Below, piece by piece: positions 46,641-55,912 of a stretch of 64,000 nucleotides of DNA. A program made the position numbers and the translations under genes. Below the pieces are notes generated by a model that did not search any database, was not told where the DNA came from, and was given only the letters and a program-made list of their open reading frames with translations. The DNA comes from Hugenholtzia roseola DSM 9546. GTDB lineage: Bacteria; Bacteroidota; Bacteroidia; Cytophagales; Bernardetiaceae. Position 1 is the stretch's first letter. Every line of letters begins with the position of its first letter. Location of the stretch: the NCBI RefSeq assembly GCF_000422585.1, contig NZ_KE383885.1, forward strand, positions 45,197-109,196, in the 5' to 3' direction.

Positions 46641-47664
46641 TGTTTGTTCTAATTATAATTTCGTTAGCAAAATAGTCGTATAAATCTTTAAACCAATCCC
46701 TTGTAGTTCGTTGATTGTCTTCGCGTAATTCCGCATTAGAAACTTCGAAAATTGGAATGTTTTGCTCACGCGAGATGACATTCAATTTATTGTAGTTAGA
46801 AAACTCAACTATACAATATTTGCTTTGCGTTTCTCTTTCTTGTCTTGAATATTGATGATATAGATTCTCATCTACTAACATGCCTACCTCTCTTAAATTT
46901 GGAATCAAAAAATCATCGACAGTTTTCCCAATTCTATCCATCATCTGTCTGTGATTTTCTTGCGGCTTTCCCCCTCCTTGAAGGACAAAATTATTACAAG
47001 TAAATCCTAAAAATTTAGGTGTATTTAAAGGTAGAGGATAAAACGAATCTTTAAACACATCTCTTGCTTTTTTTGCCCAAGTTTCCCATTCAGGCAGCTT
47101 AGTGGCTAAGGAGCGAATGGATTGTACCGAAAAATAGTCAACCGAGGTAGGAATAATGAAATAATCGCTTGAAATGAGTAAATCTTGATTAATAGCACTA
47201 AGACTTGGATTTAAGTCAATCAGTACAAAATCTGCATTATATCGTTCAGCCGTTTTTTGAATCAGATAATCAAATGACCCTGGTAAATTTTGCATTGAGG
47301 TTAAAAAACTACTTAAATTAAATGACATACTTAATTGCGTATCGCTACCTGATAAATCCAAACTTCCCGGCATAACATGTAGGTTTGGAATTTTTGAGGA
47401 AATACAATGCCCCGCAGAAATTAAAATAGGTTGTGAATCAAATGCGGGTGCTAGATAGCTCTTTATATTGTTTTTAGGATAGTGTTCGTAATGATTTTCA
47501 TAGCCCTCCATGCCAAGAACTTGTAAAGTTAGATTACATTGTGTATCTGCATCTATTAAAAGTACATTTTTACCTCGCTTGGCAAGCATTGCACCTAAGT
47601 TGAAAAGGCTTGTAGTTTTACCTACTCCCCCTTTATGATTAAAGAAAGAAATTTTTGTCGCCAT
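46624..47664 (-). CDS. ParA/MinD-type ATPase, partner of the HEPN gene
   Basis: 346 residues. The deviant Walker A KGGVGKTT (residues 11-18, with signature Lys11), DADTQCNLTLQVLG and Walker B-like FVLIDLNPSLSAINQDLL place it in the ParA/Soj family. It is longer than a typical Soj (about 250) because of a middle insertion and a C-terminal extension with VGMLVDENLYHQYSRQERET. No ParB or centromere-like iterons are near, so it is unlikely to be a chromosome-partition gene. It overlaps the HEPN gene and is cut off from the thiolase by a terminator, so it probably has its own promoter in 47665-47720, not recognised. Confidence 0.88.
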   Translation of the reverse strand: MATKISFFNHKGGVGKTTSLFNLGAMLAKRGKNVLLIDADTQCNLTLQVLGMEGYENHYEHYPKNNIKSYLAPAFDSQPILISAGHCISSKIPNLHVMPGSLDLSGSDTQLSMSFNLSSFLTSMQNLPGSFDYLIQKTAERYNADFVLIDLNPSLSAINQDLLISSDYFIIPTSVDYFSVQSIRSLATKLPEWETWAKKARDVFKDSFYPLPLNTPKFLGFTCNNFVLQGGGKPQENHRQMMDRIGKTVDDFLIPNLREVGMLVDENLYHQYSRQERETQSKYCIVEFSNYNKLNVISREQNIPIFEVSNAELREDNQRTTRDWFKDLYDYFANEIIIRTNNGTSN

Positions 47665-47720
47665 AGTCTTGTTATTTTACAATTTTGATTTTTATTATTT
47701 TTATTAAAAAACAATTAGAC

Positions 47721-47757
47721 AAAAACTAACAGCCCTAAAAGAACTGTTAGCTTTTTT
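47721..47757 (-). terminator. Terminator between thiolase and parA-like gene
   Basis: CTAACAG...CTGTTAG hairpin with A-tract on the left and T-tract on the right, 26 bases after the thiolase stop. Confidence 0.8.
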
Positions 47758-47782
47758 ATTTTATCGCTTCACAAGCAATCTT

Positions 47783-48967
47783 TTAGACCTTCTCTACAAT
47801 CAGCGCGGAAGCACCGCCGCCACCATTACAGATAGCCGCCATGCCGTATTTGCCATTATTTTGGTGTAAAATATGCGAGAGTGCGCCCACGATACGTGCG
47901 CCTGAACAACCTAAGGGGTGTCCGAGCGAAACTGCTCCACCATTGACATTCACACGATTGACATCGATACCCAAGACTTTGTTGAAAGCTAAGGTAACAA
48001 CCGAAAAGGCTTCATTGACTTCGTAAAAATCGATGTCATTTTGGCTCAAACCTGCTCTTTTCAAAGCAATGGGCGCAGCCAAAGTGGGGGCAGTTGTGAA
48101 CCAAGCTGGCTCATGGGCAGCATCAGCAAAAGAAACAATGCGAGCAATGGGTTCTAAGCTCAATCTGACCATCGTTTCTTCACTCACGAGGATACAAGCC
48201 GCCGCCCCGTCGTTGATAGTAGAGGCATTTGCAGCCGTTACGCTGCCATTGGGGGTAAAGACTGCACGCAAAGTAGGCACTTTGCTAAAATCTACGCGCT
48301 TGTATTCTTCGTCTTGCGATACAACGATAGGGTCGCCTTTGCGCTGTGGAATACTTACAGGCACAATTTCGTCTTTAAAAAGTCCCTTTTCGGTAGAAGC
48401 CGCCGAACGCTTGTAGGAAAGAATCGCAAATTCGTCTTGCTCCTCGCGCGTGATGGCGTATTTTTCGGCAGTGGCATCAGCATACACGCCCATCGCTTTT
48501 TTGTCATAGACATCTTCTAAGCCATCGCGCACCAAACCGTCGATGAGTGTGCCATGTCCGTATCCATAGCCCTGAAAACGCGCTTTGTCTAAATAAAAAG
48601 GTATATTGGACATGCTCTCCATGCCACCTGCCACAACGATGTCGTTGTGTCCGAGCATGATACTTTGCGCGGCAAACATAATCGCCTTCATGCCCGAAGC
48701 ACAGACTTTATTAACCGTCGTGCAGGGTACGCTATTGGGAATCCCTGCATACATAGCCGCCTGACGTGCAGGTGCTTGTCCTAAATTTGCCGAAATAACA
48801 TTGCCCATAAATACTTCATTGACCATATCAGGGCTAATACCTGCTTTTTCCAATGCGCCTTTGATAGCGGCTGCACCCAATTGAGTGGCAGAAACGGCGG
48901 CTAAAGAACCATTAAAACTGCCCAGAGGGGTACGCACTGCCGAAACGAGATAAACTGTTTTTGACAT
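47783..48967 (-). CDS. Acetyl-CoA C-acetyltransferase (thiolase)
   Basis: 394 residues. The acylated Cys lies in TTVNKVCASGMKA, the His/Cys pair in NGGAVSLGHPLGCSGARI and the tail CNGGGGASALIVEKV. It condenses or cleaves acetoacetyl-CoA and related 3-ketoacyl-CoA; biosynthetic versus degradative use cannot be decided. The ATG at 48967 is preferred to a TTG two codons upstream. Confidence 0.95.
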   Translation of the reverse strand: MSKTVYLVSAVRTPLGSFNGSLAAVSATQLGAAAIKGALEKAGISPDMVNEVFMGNVISANLGQAPARQAAMYAGIPNSVPCTTVNKVCASGMKAIMFAAQSIMLGHNDIVVAGGMESMSNIPFYLDKARFQGYGYGHGTLIDGLVRDGLEDVYDKKAMGVYADATAEKYAITREEQDEFAILSYKRSAASTEKGLFKDEIVPVSIPQRKGDPIVVSQDEEYKRVDFSKVPTLRAVFTPNGSVTAANASTINDGAAACILVSEETMVRLSLEPIARIVSFADAAHEPAWFTTAPTLAAPIALKRAGLSQNDIDFYEVNEAFSVVTLAFNKVLGIDVNRVNVNGGAVSLGHPLGCSGARIVGALSHILHQNNGKYGMAAICNGGGGASALIVEKV

Positions 48968-49093
48968 AAACAAAACGGGTTAGATAGTTGGGAAATCCGA
49001 TTAAAAACACACACAAAACCAAAAAAGCCCCTGCCTTTCAAAAAAAAGAACGTCAGAAGGTTTTTCTGATAAGTTTTAGGCTTTTTCAGTTTC

Positions 49094-49101
49094 CAAAGAT
49101 A
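49094..49101 (-). promoter_or_regulatory. -7 box for the thiolase gene
   Basis: CAAAGATA on plus reads TATCTTTG on minus, 127 bases before the ATG. No -33 match was seen. Confidence 0.35.
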
Positions 49102-49232
49102 GTTTTTTCATTTGAATTTTGGGCATTTTCCGACCTAAAAAGTGGCAGGAAAAGGATTTTTTACCCTCTCCTGCACAAGTGCCAAATGCGTCGCTGCGAA
49201 AACTTAGGAAATCCGCTTGCAGTTTTGTGGCA

Positions 49233-50819
49233 CTATCTCAATATTTTTTGGGTGTAAATAATGAGTTTCTGCCCTGCCCGAATTTTATCGCCTGCGAGTT
49301 TGTTCCACTTTTTAAGCTGTGAAATCGTAACGCCATAGCGAAGTGCTATGTGTGAAAGGGTTTCGCCCCATTTAATTGTGTGTGAGTGCGGTTTGGTTTG
49401 CGTCTTGGCAAGGGTCTGGCTTTTAGAAGGAGTCTGTTTTTGTGCCTGCTGTTGGCTCTTGGTTGTGCCAATGTTTCCCTTGCTTGTTTGGGCATAAAGC
49501 GGAAGTTGTGCCGTTACGCTCTCAAATTCTTTACTCACATCAAAGACAAAAGACTGCGCCTCTTTGTGTTCTTCCAGCCAAACCATCGTGTTGTTCATGG
49601 CTTCAAAAAGCAAATCGCCTTTCAAACGCGAACCCGACGCGCTCAAATGGATTTTATCTTTTTGTGCCAACCCTACCTCTGCCCAATTTGCCATCACCCT
49701 ACTACCTCCAAAAATCCAATACCAATCATACACGATACAATCCGTATCTTTTGCAATTTTGTGAATTAGCTCGGCAAAAGCACGCCCCGATTTTACGTTC
49801 TTGCCTTTCCAATATAAATCGTGTGCCGTTGTGAGCAAAATGGCACTTTGTGGAGTCTTCTGGCGAATCAGGGCGATAATTTGGCGAATTTCTGCCTCTA
49901 AATGTTCGTCTATTTTATCGTAATATAAAATATCATTTGTACCAAAATCTAAAATAACCAAATCGGGTTCTAAGGCAGGAAGCTGCTCTGGAAAAAGGCT
50001 CTGGTATAAAAGCGACTGATAACGCGCCGCCCCTACGCCGCCATTGTGCAGAATCGCGCCCTTATCTGCTGAGGATTCTAAACTAAGGCTATAAAACTCA
50101 AATTCGTTTTCGTCTTGATGATTTTGTACCGTTTTAAGTACAATTTTTTTGTGTATTTTGGGAATCGGAATTGCCACAAAGGGATAGGCGACATCGGACG
50201 AGTCCAGACTGATGGGAATTTCAGTGTCGTCTATTTGTAGGATAAGGTCGAAGGTGCTGCGTTTTTGTTGGCAAAAAATCTTGACCATATCGTAATGTTC
50301 GGGAACTTCTTTTTCAAAAACAAACTGCAAAGTTGCACCTGCCTGTGTCGTGCGTGCCGCCATGCCCGAAATGCCCAACGGCAATTTGGGCTTAATCGTC
50401 AGGGCGCGTTCTGCCTGCCAAACCCCTGTGTGCGCCGTTTTGTAGGCAATAGAAGAATAGGTCTTGGCTGTGGAGTAGGCAAACATAATACCTCTGCCCC
50501 CATCGCCATGTAGGGCATGAAGCCTTTTGCGAAGCTGCCCCGGAAAAATATCGGGCTGCAAGTGCGAATCGCCAAAATGCGCGATAGATAGCTTCTGGTG
50601 ATGGCTTTGTTTCCATTTCTGATGAAAATTCTCTATTGCTTTTTTGCTATAAAATTGCAACAAATTATAGCGCGGTTTGAGCCAATCGTAGCGAAGCGTA
50701 TCGGCAGAGCTGGGTAGCATCTCCAAACGCACCGTTTCGGTAGGTGCAGGTTGCCCACAAGCTTGATGCACAAAAAGCAAAAACAGAAACAAAGGCAAAA
50801 GATAAAACTTCATATTCAT
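49233..50819 (-). CDS. SGNH/GDSL esterase with C-terminal LysM domain
   Basis: 528 residues. Signal peptide with a possible lipobox (FVHQACGQ). The SGNH blocks are AHFGDSHLQPD (nucleophile Ser), ILDFGTNDILY (block III) and DKIHLSASGSR (catalytic His). A Gln/Thr/Ser/Lys-rich linker (about 440-480) leads to a LysM module (HTIKWGETLSHIALRYGVTI). LysM binds peptidoglycan, so an O-acetyl-peptidoglycan esterase or a similar envelope role is likely. A TATCTTTG-type box (50911-50918) lies 92 bases upstream. Confidence 0.87.
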   Translation of the reverse strand: MNMKFYLLPLFLFLLFVHQACGQPAPTETVRLEMLPSSADTLRYDWLKPRYNLLQFYSKKAIENFHQKWKQSHHQKLSIAHFGDSHLQPDIFPGQLRKRLHALHGDGGRGIMFAYSTAKTYSSIAYKTAHTGVWQAERALTIKPKLPLGISGMAARTTQAGATLQFVFEKEVPEHYDMVKIFCQQKRSTFDLILQIDDTEIPISLDSSDVAYPFVAIPIPKIHKKIVLKTVQNHQDENEFEFYSLSLESSADKGAILHNGGVGAARYQSLLYQSLFPEQLPALEPDLVILDFGTNDILYYDKIDEHLEAEIRQIIALIRQKTPQSAILLTTAHDLYWKGKNVKSGRAFAELIHKIAKDTDCIVYDWYWIFGGSRVMANWAEVGLAQKDKIHLSASGSRLKGDLLFEAMNNTMVWLEEHKEAQSFVFDVSKEFESVTAQLPLYAQTSKGNIGTTKSQQQAQKQTPSKSQTLAKTQTKPHSHTIKWGETLSHIALRYGVTISQLKKWNKLAGDKIRAGQKLIIYTQKILR

Positions 50820-50910
50820 TCGGAAAAAGGAGTGAGGGAGAACTTCAAAAGTCCCACTTCAGACCTACAAACAAGCCGAAGCAAAGACCCAAAAAGTAGC
50901 TATCTTATCG

Positions 50911-50918
50911 CAAAGATA
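50911..50918 (-). promoter_or_regulatory. -7 box for the SGNH-LysM gene
   Basis: CAAAGATA on plus (TATCTTTG on minus), set in a small inverted repeat CTTATC/GATAAG. No -33 match at the right spacing. Confidence 0.35.
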
Positions 50919-51026
50919 AGCCAAAAAACCCAAAAAACTAAAATCGGCAAAAAAGCAAGCCTTCATAGCTGCCTTTTTGCCGCTTTCAAATTTCTAAACA
51001 AAATCCTGCCTAAATTGCCGCCTTTG

Positions 51027-51686
51027 CTATTTTTTTAGCTTTTCCGCAAAATATTTTTTCAACTTTTCAATCTTAGGCGTTATCACAAAGTTGCAATAGG
51101 GCTGACTTTGGTTTTCATTGTAATAATTTTGGTGATAATCCTCTGCCTTGTAAAAAGCTGCCGCAGGCGTAATTTCCGTTACGATAGGGTCGGGAAAAAT
51201 CTTTTCCTTTTCCAATTCTGCCACAATTTGCGTAGCCGTCTGTGCCTGTGCCTGACTGTGGTAAAAAATAGCAGAGCGGTATTGCGTTCCTACATCTGCC
51301 CCTTGCCTATTGAGCGTTGTGGGGTCATGCGTGCCAAAAAAGATAGCCAAAATTTCGGCTACACTAATTTTGGTGGGATTATAAAAGAGCTGCACCACTT
51401 CGGCATGCCCTGTGCGCCCTGTGCAAATTTCGCGATAAGTGGGGTTTTTCAAGCTCCCCCCCATATAACCCGAAACCACTTTTTCGATGCCCTCGACGCG
51501 CTGAAAAACGGCTTCTACACACCAAAAGCAGCCTGCCCCCAAGGTTAGGGTATCGAGCTGGGTTGTATCAAGATTTGTTTGCATATCCAAGGTAGTTGTG
51601 GATTGATTTTGAGAAGAATAACAAGCCGTATGCAAAAAGGTTGTTAGACAGATAAAAAATAAAAGCCAATTTCTTTTTGTTTTCAT
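51027..51686 (-). CDS. msrA: Peptide methionine sulfoxide reductase A, lipoprotein form
   Basis: 219 residues. The catalytic GAGCFWCVEAVF, GYMGG, HAEVVQLFYNP, HDPTTLNRQGADVGTQYRSA and EDYHQNYY motifs are those of MsrA, which reduces methionine-S-sulfoxide. The first 25 residues form a lipoprotein signal (FLHTAC lipobox), so the enzyme is anchored in the envelope and probably repairs exported proteins. Confidence 0.95.
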   Translation of the reverse strand: MKTKRNWLLFFICLTTFLHTACYSSQNQSTTTLDMQTNLDTTQLDTLTLGAGCFWCVEAVFQRVEGIEKVVSGYMGGSLKNPTYREICTGRTGHAEVVQLFYNPTKISVAEILAIFFGTHDPTTLNRQGADVGTQYRSAIFYHSQAQAQTATQIVAELEKEKIFPDPIVTEITPAAAFYKAEDYHQNYYNENQSQPYCNFVITPKIEKLKKYFAEKLKK

Positions 51687-51803
51687 AATTTTTCTGATAA
51701 TGTGTAGAAAAAGAAGTTTCCCAATACGCCTTTCAGGATACAGATAAATCTCTGCAAAGCCTCGATTTTCAAATACTTGATAATAGGCTAAGGCTATTTG
51801 ATA

Positions 51804-52274
51804 CTAAAACTTGAAAATCTCACCAAATTTTGAGTTTTTCAGCGTCCTACCCAAAAAATAGGAAAGCAGGAAATAACCCAAAAAGATAAACAAGACCGAA
51901 TAAAAAGCTGTGTTGGTAAATTCATGCTGCCAATAGCGTTTCTTTATCTTGGAGATAAAAAAGAAAAAGAGGTACAAAAAGTACCCTATCGGCGGCACAA
52001 GCCCTATCATAAGAAACCAAATTCGGCGATAAAGGTTTGCCTTGCTACGCCGCCCCTTTCCGTAAGGAATCGCTTGTGCTACGATAAAAGCGAGCAGCAC
52101 CGAGAGCAATACCGCCACGCCTGCCCCTAAGTAGGCTTTGCGCTGTGCCGCCAGTAGTTGTGGTACAGTGCGAATGAGGTCTTCTGCCAACAGATACAAT
52201 TTGAGTGAAAAAGGCAAGGTAATGGACACAAGGCAAGTAGAATTAGATTTGAAATTAGAAACAAAAAGTATCAT
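51804..52274 (-). CDS. Small membrane protein of unknown function
   Basis: 156 residues with three or four hydrophobic helices (AGVAVLLSVLLAFIVAQAI, FLMIGLVPPIGYFLYLFFFF, FYSVLFIFLGYFLLSYFLG) separated by basic loops. No family recognised. It lies 9 bases after the large surface-protein gene and is probably translated from the same message. Confidence 0.6.
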   Translation of the reverse strand: MILFVSNFKSNSTCLVSITLPFSLKLYLLAEDLIRTVPQLLAAQRKAYLGAGVAVLLSVLLAFIVAQAIPYGKGRRSKANLYRRIWFLMIGLVPPIGYFLYLFFFFISKIKKRYWQHEFTNTAFYSVLFIFLGYFLLSYFLGRTLKNSKFGEIFKF

Positions 52275-52283
52275 AGTAGTTCT

Positions 52284-55200
52284 TTAAAAATCATATCCTA
52301 AACTAAAATAAAACTTTGCCCCCGACCTCACTTGGTCATCAACGCCCCAAGCGACATCAAACTTGGCAAAATAGTTTAATATCTTCGAGCGCACCCCAAC
52401 ACCATAGCCCCACAAGAAAGGGTCTTTAAAATTGGAAACACGTGCATAAAAAGGCTCACCTGCATTGCCACCAATTTCTATCGTATTGAGGGCGTTTTGC
52501 TCATTGAAGGGTGAAATGCCTGTCCATGCCGAACCTATATCGGTAAAGGCAATAAGTTGTAAGTTTTGTAAAAATTTAGAACGCACGCTTTTGTGATAAA
52601 AAACGTCTAAGAAGGGAATCCGCAGTTCTAAATTGGTAAGTAAATAATTTGTACCAAAAAGCGCATTATAGTCAAAACCACGCAAAGGCGTAGCATATTG
52701 CAAAAATAGATAATCGCTATAATCATTCTGGTAGGCATCAGGATTGCGCAAATCGAGGAAAAAGGGGTCTTCTTGGGCTACTTCCGTAGGGTCGGGCTGC
52801 CGCTGAAAGACCCAATTATCGACTCCGCCCAAACGGTAGGTTTTCGGTGCTTGTCCGAAGGAACTGCCATAAGCCAAGCGCATTGCCCAAGTAATGTTTT
52901 TGAAAAGTTTGATGTAATGTTTGCCTTCTAAATGTAAAAAAGCAAAGCTGGTAGCATTTCTTCCAACATATTGCTCTATTTTGGCATTGAGGAAAGTTCC
53001 CTTGTAGGTATTCGCGCCTGTGGTGAGTCTGTTGTCGAAAATGGCTTCAAGTCGCAATCCTGCATAATTTCGCACCACTTTTGGAAAGGCTTGAATGGCG
53101 GGGTCGGCTTCGCTGCTGGTATTAAAAAGGGTTTGGGCAAAGAAAGGCGAAACCTCTATGCGGCTTGTGATATTGATAGGATAAGCAACTTTGGGCGAAA
53201 AACGCATCAGGCTATACTGTTGTGAATACAAAGTTGTCGCAAAACTGTACCCAAAACGTTCTATCCTTGCACCATAGTCTAATCTATTTTTCAGATATTG
53301 ATATTCGCCATAAACCATGCCACTGCTAAAATTGAGGATTCCCGTAACGAAAAGTCCCATGTCAAAGCGGTGATTTTCCAAGTCGTCTGCCATGCCCATC
53401 TCAAAAAGCAATCCGAAATTGCGAAGGGCATCGAAGGCAAAAGTGGTAACTGTACGGTCAATACTAAATTTACTTTCATAACGATAAGCCCCACGCAGGC
53501 GCAAGTCGGGCAAACTATCCGAGGCGGCACGTTTGGCGAAATAGTCGTAGTCTTTCAGCAGGCGAACCGTAGCCTTTCCCTTTTTTCCGAAGGTATCAAA
53601 TTGATAGGAAGTTGTGTCCTGAACGGTTACTTTTTGGGTACTATCTGCCTGATTATCAATGATTTTCTCTTTTTCTATTTGCTGATTTTTCTCTATTTTC
53701 CCTTCATTTTGCTCTGCCTTTCTATCTTCTTGTTTGCGCCTAAGTTCTTTTATTTTGGTTAGAAGTCGCAAATCTTGTAACGATTGTGCAGCCGATTTAG
53801 GGGTAAAGGTGCTGTTTTCAAGACTTATGTTTTCAAAAAGAAAAGGCAGGCGTTTTTCTTCTTTTCGCAATAATAAAATCAATTTTTGGTTAGAAAAACT
53901 GTAATCTTCTATCGCGGCTGCCCAATTCGTGAGTTGTATCAAACTTTTATCATTAGGCTCGAAACGGTAAAGTTGATTGATACCTGTCTGATTGCTAAGG
54001 CAGAAAATTTGTCCCTTTTCGTCGAGGCTGGGTTGTGCAATCTGTGAAGTTAGATTGGTTAGCGGCGTTTTGCGCTTGTTTGTCAAATCAAGTTCGTAGA
54101 GATGAAAAATGGAAAGTTGCTCGCGAAAGGCTTCGGCTTGCTGCAAAATTTCCTCCTGTTGTTCATTCGAAACATAAAGCAGCGTTTTATCGTCTTTGAA
54201 AACAGGGTCTTTTTCATCAAACCTGTCTTGTGTAAGATTTTTCAAACTTTTAGACGAAAGATTGTATAGAAAAAGGTCGCTCTGCCCATTTTGGGTAGCC
54301 GCCAACACGAGGTCTTCGCCATTTTCTGCCCAGTCGATTTGTTTCAAACTGCCCAAATTGTCCAAATTAGAAAGGGCTTCTACCTTGATGGCTTTTGATT
54401 CGAGCAAGGAATAAATTTGTGCATAATACTTTCCATTTTTTACAAAAATGCAAAGTAGATTTTGCGATTTTTTATGCCACGCCACCAAAGGCAGATGCGG
54501 ATTAGAAACCTGATTGGTTACATAAATACCCGCTTTGAGTACAATTTCTTCTTTTTTATTAGATAAATCCTGAACCAAAACTTCATACTTTCCGTCCTTA
54601 TGTCGCACCGCAGCAGCGTGTGTAGCATAGGGCGAAAGCGAAATTTGTGAAAATTCCCACTGTTTGCGCTGCAAGGCTTTGCTTTCGAATTTTAAGACCT
54701 GATTTGCCTTTACAAGTTGGGCAAATAGTGGTTCGTTTTGTTTTTTGTAAAATTCATACCAGCGGTCGATAAATTCTGAAAAATTGATACCAAGCGTATT
54801 TTGAATACTGCTCCGCTCGTTTCGCACGATACGTGTTAGGTTTAAAACGTTAGAAATTGTGTTTTTCCCATAACTTTCTGCCAAATAATTCCAAATGGAC
54901 TGCCCTACCAAACGCGCCTCTATATTAGAAAAATTGTCTATATTTTTTATCTTTTTGTTGTGAATATTGACGCGAATAAAATTGTCCATTTCCAAGCTCC
55001 ACCCTTCGGCGGCATAGGCAGAAGCCCCCGCAATAAACCAATCGGGCAGCGTTAGGAAATACGAACTCTGTAAGACCTCGCGAATATTGCCCCCATAAAG
55101 CATCTCGAAAAGCATCATATCAGCGACCTCGCGCGTGAGCTGCTTGTGGTAGGCTTCCCTATCTGTGGTAAAGGCAATTTCGACTACTGATTTTGCAAAA

Positions 55201-55559
55201 TTAGTTTGCCCGCCTAATCTAAATCCCTGCTCCTGAATCCCGATATTGCTTTGCTGCAAATCTTCTACCGACTGATAGACAAAAATTCGAATCTTGCTAT
55301 AAGGCGAAAAGCCAAGCAAATCGGTCAGACGCGGAAATTCGGCTTCGGCATATTGGGCGGTAAGTCGCGCCAAACTTTCATTTCCCCCATAAAAATAAAC
55401 GTCGAAATTGTCGGAGGCATAAAATTCCCACTCAAAACTGCGATATTGTACCCTATTTTTCTGACTCTCCGCCTTTTCAAAGGGAGTAGTTTGTGCCAAA
55501 AGTGCCTTTGTCTGCCCTAAAAAAGCAAAAAGGCTACAAAAAATAAGCAGGTATTTCAT
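52284..55559 (-). CDS. Large surface protein: peptidase-MA-like region, WD40/PD40 repeats and outer-membrane barrel
   Basis: 1091 residues from the ATG at 55559. A signal peptide (ends ALLAQ) is followed by a region (about 30-260) like the peptidase-MA/gluzincin-type part of Bacteroidota TolB-like proteins, but with no HExxH that I can see. Beta-propeller-like repeats follow (about 310-580: DNLGSLKQIDWAENGEDLVL, DEKDPVFKDDKTLLYVSNE). A Lys/Glu-rich linker and a C-terminal BamA/TamA-like barrel (about 690-1091) ending in SGAKFYFSLGYDF come last. An outer-membrane location is likely. Promoter at 55689-55719. Confidence 0.78.
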   Translation of the reverse strand: MKYLLIFCSLFAFLGQTKALLAQTTPFEKAESQKNRVQYRSFEWEFYASDNFDVYFYGGNESLARLTAQYAEAEFPRLTDLLGFSPYSKIRIFVYQSVEDLQQSNIGIQEQGFRLGGQTNFAKSVVEIAFTTDREAYHKQLTREVADMMLFEMLYGGNIREVLQSSYFLTLPDWFIAGASAYAAEGWSLEMDNFIRVNIHNKKIKNIDNFSNIEARLVGQSIWNYLAESYGKNTISNVLNLTRIVRNERSSIQNTLGINFSEFIDRWYEFYKKQNEPLFAQLVKANQVLKFESKALQRKQWEFSQISLSPYATHAAAVRHKDGKYEVLVQDLSNKKEEIVLKAGIYVTNQVSNPHLPLVAWHKKSQNLLCIFVKNGKYYAQIYSLLESKAIKVEALSNLDNLGSLKQIDWAENGEDLVLAATQNGQSDLFLYNLSSKSLKNLTQDRFDEKDPVFKDDKTLLYVSNEQQEEILQQAEAFREQLSIFHLYELDLTNKRKTPLTNLTSQIAQPSLDEKGQIFCLSNQTGINQLYRFEPNDKSLIQLTNWAAAIEDYSFSNQKLILLLRKEEKRLPFLFENISLENSTFTPKSAAQSLQDLRLLTKIKELRRKQEDRKAEQNEGKIEKNQQIEKEKIIDNQADSTQKVTVQDTTSYQFDTFGKKGKATVRLLKDYDYFAKRAASDSLPDLRLRGAYRYESKFSIDRTVTTFAFDALRNFGLLFEMGMADDLENHRFDMGLFVTGILNFSSGMVYGEYQYLKNRLDYGARIERFGYSFATTLYSQQYSLMRFSPKVAYPINITSRIEVSPFFAQTLFNTSSEADPAIQAFPKVVRNYAGLRLEAIFDNRLTTGANTYKGTFLNAKIEQYVGRNATSFAFLHLEGKHYIKLFKNITWAMRLAYGSSFGQAPKTYRLGGVDNWVFQRQPDPTEVAQEDPFFLDLRNPDAYQNDYSDYLFLQYATPLRGFDYNALFGTNYLLTNLELRIPFLDVFYHKSVRSKFLQNLQLIAFTDIGSAWTGISPFNEQNALNTIEIGGNAGEPFYARVSNFKDPFLWGYGVGVRSKILNYFAKFDVAWGVDDQVRSGAKFYFSLGYDF

Positions 55560-55688
55560 TTTCAAGAAGTTTAGATGGTCGTTTGGCTTTAAAAAACACA
55601 AATGTTAGGTAGTGGGTGTAAAGGCACAATGAGCGGCAGAAGCAAAAATAAGAAGCAATAAGAAGCTACGCCAAGTATTTTGTACTTA

Positions 55689-55719
55689 CAAATGTAAGAA
55701 AAAGACGATAAAAATTCAA
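55689..55719 (-). promoter_or_regulatory. Promoter of the large surface-protein gene
   Basis: Minus-strand reading: TTG (55717-55719), 20-base spacer, TACATTTG (55689-55696). This gives a leader of about 125 bases. The rest of the 55560-55912 gap holds nothing else I recognise. Confidence 0.6.
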
Positions 55720-55912
55720 GTCCTGCACCAAGACTTTGATAGGTTTAATTTTTTTTCAGAATAAGACTACTTAGAAAGCACGCCGCCTATTTTCTCACTC
55801 TCTTTTTTTTCGCTATCTTGCTTTCTGAAAGGAGCAAGAAAGTCATTTTCTCAAAATCATCAAAAAACAAAACTTCTTTTTGTAAAAAAATCATAAAATT
55901 TTCATAAAAAAA

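Noticed and set aside
46624-47664. Chromosome-partition (Soj) role for the ParA-like gene
   Set aside because: No parB, no parS-like palindromes, no origin-type genes nearby, and the protein is about 100 residues longer than Soj.
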